Source: Dehalococcoidia bacterium
GTDB taxonomy: Bacteria; Chloroflexota; Dehalococcoidia; SZUA-161
Length of the DNA stretch: 8,090 nucleotides
Reading direction: 5' to 3'
Assembly: GCA_004376205.1 (NCBI GenBank)
Contig: SOKG01000225.1
Location: forward strand, 1-8,090
Shown here: positions 4,411 through 8,090 of the stretch, piece by piece
Numbering within the stretch: position 1 is the first letter of the stretch
Layout: the number at the start of each line of letters is the position of its first letter
Program-made: the position numbers and the translations under genes
The notes under the pieces: model-generated
Told to the model about the DNA's origin: nothing
Seen by the model: the letters and a program-made list of their open reading frames with translations, nothing else
The model's database searches: none

Positions 4411-6465
4411 CTAGATACTATGACCCACAATGAACCCCGAGGCAACCGCCTCCATTAGCTTACCCGGCTCCGCACCGTCACCGACAATATGCAACTCCAC
4501 TGTGCTATCGCTCAGCTCGCTGGCCAATCCTTCAGTAGCAACAATGCCAACATTCACAACTGTGTCAGCCTCTACGAATACAGATGAACCCGGTCGGCTC
4601 ACCCTCACTCCTCCACTGGTTATCTCATCCACCTTTGCCCCCCTGATCATTTCGACTCCAGCATCCCTCAGCTTCTTCAGTAATACCCATCTATGAGTGA
4701 TCTCAATGTCAGATCCCATTCGGTCCGACTCCTCGATAATTACAACTTGCTTGCCTCGATCGGACAGGGTATCAGCAAGTTCGCAGCCCGCAAAACCGCT
4801 GCCTAGTATCGCCACACGTTTCCCAAACGGGAAGTCGAAACGAAGGAGCCACCGAATCAGTCTAGGATCATAGAAATATCTGACGATTAGTCCGGCGAGG
4901 AATGACAGAATCCTGAGGCGGAATCCACCCCCTTGTTTCATGCGTCCGGCTAGGAGAGCCTGCATGTCCGTACGGTCGAGTATTGTAGCGCCGTCAGCGA
5001 TACGGGTTCTGAGAGGCGAGGGCGTGCAACCGAGTGCCAGCACCACGGTGTCTGGTCCCATGTTTTCAATCCATTGAGCTGTGACACGGGTGCCCAGCTT
5101 GACATCTATGGGCAGTCTCCGGATATCTCGCTGCATGTACCTCAGCACCGGCCCCAATCTATCGTTTGTGATTGACGCGAGCAGCAGTGCTCCTCCAATC
5201 CTCGGACCCTGGTCACACAGCGTGACTGCATGGCCTCTCAAAGACGCTATTCTGGCTACTTCCATCCCTGCAGGACCACCGCCCACCACGAGAACGTTCT
5301 TTCTGGTTTGAGCCGACATCTCTTCAGGATAGGCACTCTCTCTTCCCACCCTAGCGTTCACGCTGCAGTAGACCGGCGGGTCATCCACGGCTGAGATGCA
5401 GCGACAGCAGTTCATACAAGGTCTGATGTCCTCAAGACGCCCCTCTTTGGCTTTGTTTGGAAGCTCGGGGGCAGCAATGAGCGCTCGAGCCATATAGATC
5501 ATGTCAGCCTTGCCATTAGCCAAAACACGCTCGGCGATCACAGGATCCTGAATCTGAGTTCCAGCGGCCACAGGGATGCTGACTGCCTGTTTGACTTCCT
5601 CAGCCATATACACCCACGCGCCTTGTGGCACCCATGTCTGAATGATGGGTACAGATGCGTAGTGCCATCCTGACATGACGTCGATCTGACAGACTCCGAC
5701 TTCTTCCAGCGTCGCTGCCATCTGCTTCGTGTCTTGTAGATTGTAGCCCTGCGGGTCCATGAGGTCGGCTCCGCTCAGACGGCAGGTTATTGGATAGTCT
5801 TTGCCAGCCTTTGCTTGTATGTCGCCGATGATCTCAAGAAGAAAGCGCATGCGGTTCTCAAGACTGCCGCCGTATTGATCGGTTCTCTTGTTGGTTAGCG
5901 GCGACATGAACTGGGATATGATGTAGCTCACAGACGCAATGACTTCAACGGCGTCGAATCCGGCTCGCCTCGCTCTTAGGGCGCCATCACCGAACCCTTC
6001 AACCATTTGGTGTATCTCCTCAATGCTGAGAGCCCTAGGCATGGTAGGCTGGCGAGGCCCGCCGAGACGGAATGCGGAGCCAGGGCGGCCGGTTGGCGTG
6101 ATCCCGGAAGGGCTGACAAACTCAACAGGTCCGCCTCCAAAGGCCCAGTTGTACCCGACTCCTATCTGTGCGTATACTCTCGCACCATTGATGTGAATAA
6201 CGTCGACCAATTCCCTGAGCCCAGGAATGAAGGAGTCATCATATATGCCATACAAGGGCCCTTGATCCAGTCTTGTAGTGCTGCAGCTTATGCCGATGAA
6301 GGCTACGCCGCCTCTTGCTCGCTCCGCGTAGAACGCCCTCGTCTGCTCGGATACCTTTGCGTCCGCCTCGAAGGCTATTCCCATCGCAGGCATCTTGATG
6401 CGATTCTTCAGCTCGATTCCGCCTACTATAATAGGCTGGAACAATTTCTCCAGCGGCTTCGTCAA
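4411..6465 (-). CDS. FMN/4Fe-4S/FAD enoate reductase, FadH/old yellow enzyme family
   Basis: A 684-residue enzyme built like 2,4-dienoyl-CoA reductase (FadH) and clostridial 2-enoate reductase, which reduce activated C=C bonds with NAD(P)H through FAD, an iron-sulfur cluster and FMN. An FMN-binding TIM barrel (about 1-345) opens with LEKLFQPIIVGGIELKNRI. Y181 (in VSYIISQF) and H268 (in GWHYASVP) match the catalytic Tyr166/His252 pair of E. coli FadH. The cluster cysteines are C350, C353, C356 and C367, with a spare C354. The FAD motif VGGGPAG lies at 394-400 and the NAD(P)H motif LGSGFAG at 554-560. The start is the TTG at 6465, preceded by AAGGAT; the open frame to 6597 runs into IS sequence and lacks family similarity. 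Oddities are a CxxCxxC rather than CxxCxxxC cluster, Val179 where FadH has Glu, and a hydrophobic insert at 513-547. It is the first gene of the operon. The substrate is unknown. Confidence 0.92.
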   Translation of the reverse strand: MTKPLEKLFQPIIVGGIELKNRIKMPAMGIAFEADAKVSEQTRAFYAERARGGVAFIGISCSTTRLDQGPLYGIYDDSFIPGLRELVDVIHINGARVYAQIGVGYNWAFGGGPVEFVSPSGITPTGRPGSAFRLGGPRQPTMPRALSIEEIHQMVEGFGDGALRARRAGFDAVEVIASVSYIISQFMSPLTNKRTDQYGGSLENRMRFLLEIIGDIQAKAGKDYPITCRLSGADLMDPQGYNLQDTKQMAATLEEVGVCQIDVMSGWHYASVPIIQTWVPQGAWVYMAEEVKQAVSIPVAAGTQIQDPVIAERVLANGKADMIYMARALIAAPELPNKAKEGRLEDIRPCMNCCRCISAVDDPPVYCSVNARVGRESAYPEEMSAQTRKNVLVVGGGPAGMEVARIASLRGHAVTLCDQGPRIGGALLLASITNDRLGPVLRYMQRDIRRLPIDVKLGTRVTAQWIENMGPDTVVLALGCTPSPLRTRIADGATILDRTDMQALLAGRMKQGGGFRLRILSFLAGLIVRYFYDPRLIRWLLRFDFPFGKRVAILGSGFAGCELADTLSDRGKQVVIIEESDRMGSDIEITHRWVLLKKLRDAGVEMIRGAKVDEITSGGVRVSRPGSSVFVEADTVVNVGIVATEGLASELSDSTVELHIVGDGAEPGKLMEAVASGFIVGHSI

Positions 6466-6471
6466 GGGTAC

Positions 6472-6477
6472 ATCCTT
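6472..6477 (-). promoter_or_regulatory. Shine-Dalgarno site fixing the TTG start of the enoate reductase
   Basis: AAGGAT on the minus strand sits 6 bp before TTG (6465-6463), so translation begins MTKPLEKLFQPI, the usual N-terminus of the family. Confidence 0.6.
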
Positions 6478-6543
6478 GCCTTTCTGGCCACAAGCAGGGC
6501 CTGCGGCATTCACCCAGGTTTCCAGTTGGCAGGGGCGATGGGT

Positions 6544-6572
6544 ATTATAACGCAGGCGAGTGTTAGTGACCA
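6544..6572 (-). promoter_or_regulatory. Hybrid promoter: IS-end -35 plus resident TATAAT
   Basis: On the minus strand, TGGTCA (6572-6567) is the outermost hexamer of the right IS end and matches TTGACA at 4 of 6 positions. Exactly 17 bp on is a perfect TATAAT (6549-6544), which lies outside the IS. Transcription would begin near 6537, giving a leader of about 70 nt to the TTG start of the enoate reductase. It would serve both flavoenzyme genes. Confidence 0.65.
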
Positions 6573-6604
6573 GCCCCCGATTATTGTACCACCTCAAAAG
6601 TTAG
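6566..6604 (-). repeat. IS terminal end, right copy of the inverted pair
   Basis: Inverted counterpart of 2828-2866 with 2 mismatches in 39. On the plus strand the tip reads TGACCAGCCCCC from 6567. The sequence beyond the tip, toward the enoate reductase, shares nothing with the left locus, which defines the IS boundary. Confidence 0.85.
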
Positions 6605-6673
6605 CGTTGCTAGTATATTGGATGGCTGTATAGCCTCTTGAGCTGGAGGCCGATACTCCAAAGTGCTATGTGG
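6581..6673 (-). pseudogene. IS3-family transposase, C-terminal fragment (right copy)
   Basis: Read on the minus strand toward the TAA at 6583-6581, the frame gives PHSTLEYRPPAQEAIQP and ends in LTFEVVQ. This is the same OrfB C-terminus as the left copy, with PHS of the RPHSSLGY motif kept and Glu for Gly before YRPP. About 31 codons remain; beyond 6676 a stop appears in frame and similarity is lost. It is non-functional. Its terminal repeat immediately follows and supplies the -35 of the neighbouring operon. Confidence 0.78.
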
Positions 6674-6675
6674 TA

Positions 6676-7017
6676 GAATCTGATGGCTTAATCAGAAGGG
6701 AGTCCTTCTCGAGATCTTGATTTCCAAGTGAAAATTCCACTTTCGTAGAGGTATCTCCTTTTTGGAGCAGCAGATTATCCAACGGAGTGGCTGGAGTAAC
6801 AATCCGCTATTTCGTGCAATTCGGGAGCTTGACAGGACCAAGTCCGTTACTTAAAGTGTCCATTACTGAATTGTGCCAATGTTGCTGACGACGAACACTG
6901 GATAACGCCGCTGGAGGAATTGGGGTTTTTCCTGGAGTATCAGTTCTCACGCCTAGTCCCCAAAAACTGAAGGAAAATGAATGACCGTCAGATTGGGTAA
7001 AGAGAAGGAGACCATTC
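6676..7017. other. Intergenic region between the right IS remnant and pfkB
   Basis: There is no supported gene on either strand. It contains a perfect 6-bp hairpin, AGAAGG (6694-6699) with CCTTCT (6704-6709), and the candidate pfkB promoter at 6829-6857. The final bases carry the pfkB ribosome binding site AAGGAG, 7 bp before ATG. The part next to the IS remnant may be further decayed IS sequence, but I cannot recognise it. Confidence 0.5.
6829..6857 (+). promoter_or_regulatory. Candidate promoter for pfkB
   Basis: A perfect TTGACA (6829-6834), a 17-bp spacer and TAAAGT (6852-6857, 4 of 6 matches to TATAAT). It would leave a leader of about 150 nt before pfkB, long for a simple promoter, so a nearer start site cannot be excluded. 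Confidence 0.45.
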
Positions 7018-7959
7018 ATGCAATCGATACTGACGCTGACGATGAACCCAAGCATAGATAAGAGTTCACGCGTGGATCATGTGATTCCCGAGCGGAAGCT
7101 TCGGTGTAAATCTCCTCGATATGAGCCAGGTGGCGGCGGCATCAATGTCTCTCGGGCCATTCGTAAACTAGGCGGCAAGTCGGTGGCACTTTATCCTGCT
7201 GGAGGTCCCGCTGGGCAGATGTTTCGGGATCTGCTCGACCAAGAGGGACTCGATCATCATCCTATTCAGGTCGAGGGATGGACGCGTGAAAATCTCATAG
7301 TGTATGAAGAGGCCACCGACCAACAATTCCGTTTTGACATGCCGGGACCAATCCTTCAGGACAAGGAGTGGAACGAGTGCCTTACCGAGGTGTCCGAGAT
7401 AGATCCCAAACCGGACTATATCGTCGCCAGTGGGAGACTCCCACCTGGGGCGCCAAAGGACTTTTACGCTCGTGTGGCGCGTCTGGCGAGAGAGCTTGGC
7501 GCAAGGATGATCGTGGATGCCTCAGGGGAGGCACTTTCTCCTGCGATCCGCGAAGGGGTTTTCCTTATCAAGCCCAACCTGCGCGAACTCAAAGAACTTG
7601 CGGAACACGAGATCGAAGACGAATCGCACCAAGAGGATTTGGCAAGGCAGATCGTTAATAGCGGACAGAGCGAGGCAGTCGTGATTTCCCTTGGGGCAGC
7701 AGGCGCCATGATGGTATCAAAAGAGGGATGTGAACACCTGAGGGCACCCACTGTGCCCATCAAGAGCAAAGTAGGGGCTGGCGACAGCATGGTTGCGGGC
7801 ATTGTTCTGAGCCTGGCCAGGGGCCTTCCGTTGAAAGAGGCTGTCCGCTTCGGTGTAGCAGCCAGTGCGGCGGCCGTGATGACACCGGGGACCGAGCTGT
7901 GTCGCCGAGAGGATGCCGAGAGGCTTTATGAGTGGATGACTTCAGGAGCAACCCCGTGA
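7018..7959 (+). CDS. pfkB: 6-phosphofructokinase II, PfkB/ribokinase family
   Basis: Phosphorylates fructose 6-phosphate to fructose 1,6-bisphosphate with ATP in glycolysis. The 313 residues follow E. coli Pfk-2 closely, without gaps in the N-terminal part. TLTMNPSID ends at the substrate-binding D14. P24-E25 and KLRC (27-30) precede EPGGGGINVSRAI (36-48), the PfkB signature 1 region. WTRENL and QQFRFDMPGP match the Pfk-2 substrate segments. VDASGEAL, the IKPN segment, and VISLGAAGA follow. Signature 2 is VGAGDSMVAG with the catalytic base at D256, the same residue number as in E. coli. The ATG has AAGGAG 7 bp upstream, so the start is firm. The Pfk-2 specific segments favour this over 1-phosphofructokinase (FruK) or tagatose-6-phosphate kinase, though those remain possible. 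The gene appears to be monocistronic within the window. Confidence 0.9.
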   Translation: MQSILTLTMNPSIDKSSRVDHVIPERKLRCKSPRYEPGGGGINVSRAIRKLGGKSVALYPAGGPAGQMFRDLLDQEGLDHHPIQVEGWTRENLIVYEEATDQQFRFDMPGPILQDKEWNECLTEVSEIDPKPDYIVASGRLPPGAPKDFYARVARLARELGARMIVDASGEALSPAIREGVFLIKPNLRELKELAEHEIEDESHQEDLARQIVNSGQSEAVVISLGAAGAMMVSKEGCEHLRAPTVPIKSKVGAGDSMVAGIVLSLARGLPLKEAVRFGVAASAAAVMTPGTELCRREDAERLYEWMTSGATP

Positions 7960-8090
7960 TCTTTTGTTGGAGCAGAGAGGATCAAGCTCATTAGACACAG
8001 AGTAAAGCCGCTCAAAGGGCTTCATTGGGAGCACGTGTGTATGTAGTCAGCAAAAGTGGGACAGTTAGGCCTTGAGAATCAAAAGACGCT
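7960..8090. other. Sequence after pfkB without a recognisable gene
   Basis: 131 bp with no open frame that resembles a known protein. A 5-bp hairpin, AAGCC with GGCTT (within 8006-8024), lacks a T tract and is a poor terminator candidate. Confidence 0.4.

Larger units (their letters stand above)
2690..6675. mobile_element. Region bracketed by convergent IS3-family remnants (fossil composite-transposon-like unit)
   Basis: Transposase C-termini at 2690-2851 (+) and 6581-6673 (-) point at each other, each with its 3' inverted repeat on the inner side. They enclose about 3.7 kb with a two-gene operon. Over about 105 aligned bp without gaps the copies are roughly 80% identical by hand count, rising to 37 of 39 at the tips. 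They are therefore two related but different elements, or an old pair. No intact transposase and no target-site duplication can be shown. Mobilisation of the whole unit is inference. Confidence 0.35.

Noticed and set aside
4371..4445. Longer CrtI-like protein starting at TTG 4445
   Set aside because: It would overlap the preceding gene by 35 bp and add 25 residues before the FAD fold. The GTG at 4370 has AAGGAG at good spacing.
6466..6597. N-terminal extension of the enoate reductase to an ATG at 6597 (728 residues)
   Set aside because: The extra 44 residues cross the IS end and the TATAAT promoter and have no family similarity. The TTG at 6465 has a Shine-Dalgarno and the expected N-terminus.
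6007..6633. 208-residue plus-strand open frame
   Set aside because: It is antisense to the enoate reductase and runs through its promoter and the IS end; no recognisable domain.
1..8090. CRISPR array, toxin-antitoxin or phage defence system
   Set aside because: No regularly spaced repeats and no nuclease, toxin or defence-type proteins are seen on either strand.

Overview
This is an 8.1 kb bacterial chromosomal segment of moderate GC content. The gene types are ordinary for bacteria: a bifunctional riboflavin enzyme, a Pfk-2 type phosphofructokinase, two tRNAs and an iron-sulfur flavoenzyme pair. The iron-sulfur 2,4-dienoyl-CoA/enoate reductase suggests a lineage with anaerobic or low-potential redox metabolism. 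A Chloroflexota-like or other sediment bacterium would fit, but that placement is inference and weak.

Left part (1-2160): the tail of an unrecognised protein with a roughly 16-residue V-P repeat, then a 63-residue zinc-ribbon protein ending in a terminator-like hairpin. Next come a good sigma70 promoter and ribD (TTG start), followed by about 200 bp of non-coding DNA closed by a 14-pair GC-rich hairpin. No FMN riboswitch and no other rib gene is visible.

tRNA part (2160-2660): a near-consensus promoter (TTGACA-N17-TACAAT) serves tRNA-Lys(UUU), which encodes its CCA. Two hairpins follow. The second repeats 12 nt of the tRNA-Lys anticodon arm in both arms. Next is a tRNA-Asn(GUU) whose cloverleaf core is intact but whose acceptor stem is damaged and which lacks an encoded CCA.

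Central part (2690-6675): the most interesting region. Two diverged remnants of IS3-family insertion sequences, each keeping only the transposase C-terminus and the terminal inverted repeat, lie in opposite orientation with their 3' ends facing each other. Between them lies a two-gene minus-strand operon. It encodes a 684-residue FMN/4Fe-4S/FAD enoate reductase of the FadH/old yellow enzyme type, then, 40 bp on, a 482-residue CrtI/retinol-saturase-like FAD oxidoreductase. The outermost six bases of the upstream IS remnant (TGGTCA) sit exactly 17 bp before a perfect TATAAT. The operon therefore seems to be driven by a hybrid promoter whose -35 was supplied by the insertion sequence. The pair probably acts together on C=C bonds of an unsaturated acyl or isoprenoid/steroid-like substrate, but the substrate cannot be read from the sequence.

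Right part (6676-8090): a long leader with a candidate promoter, then pfkB with a strong Shine-Dalgarno site, then 131 bp without a recognisable gene.
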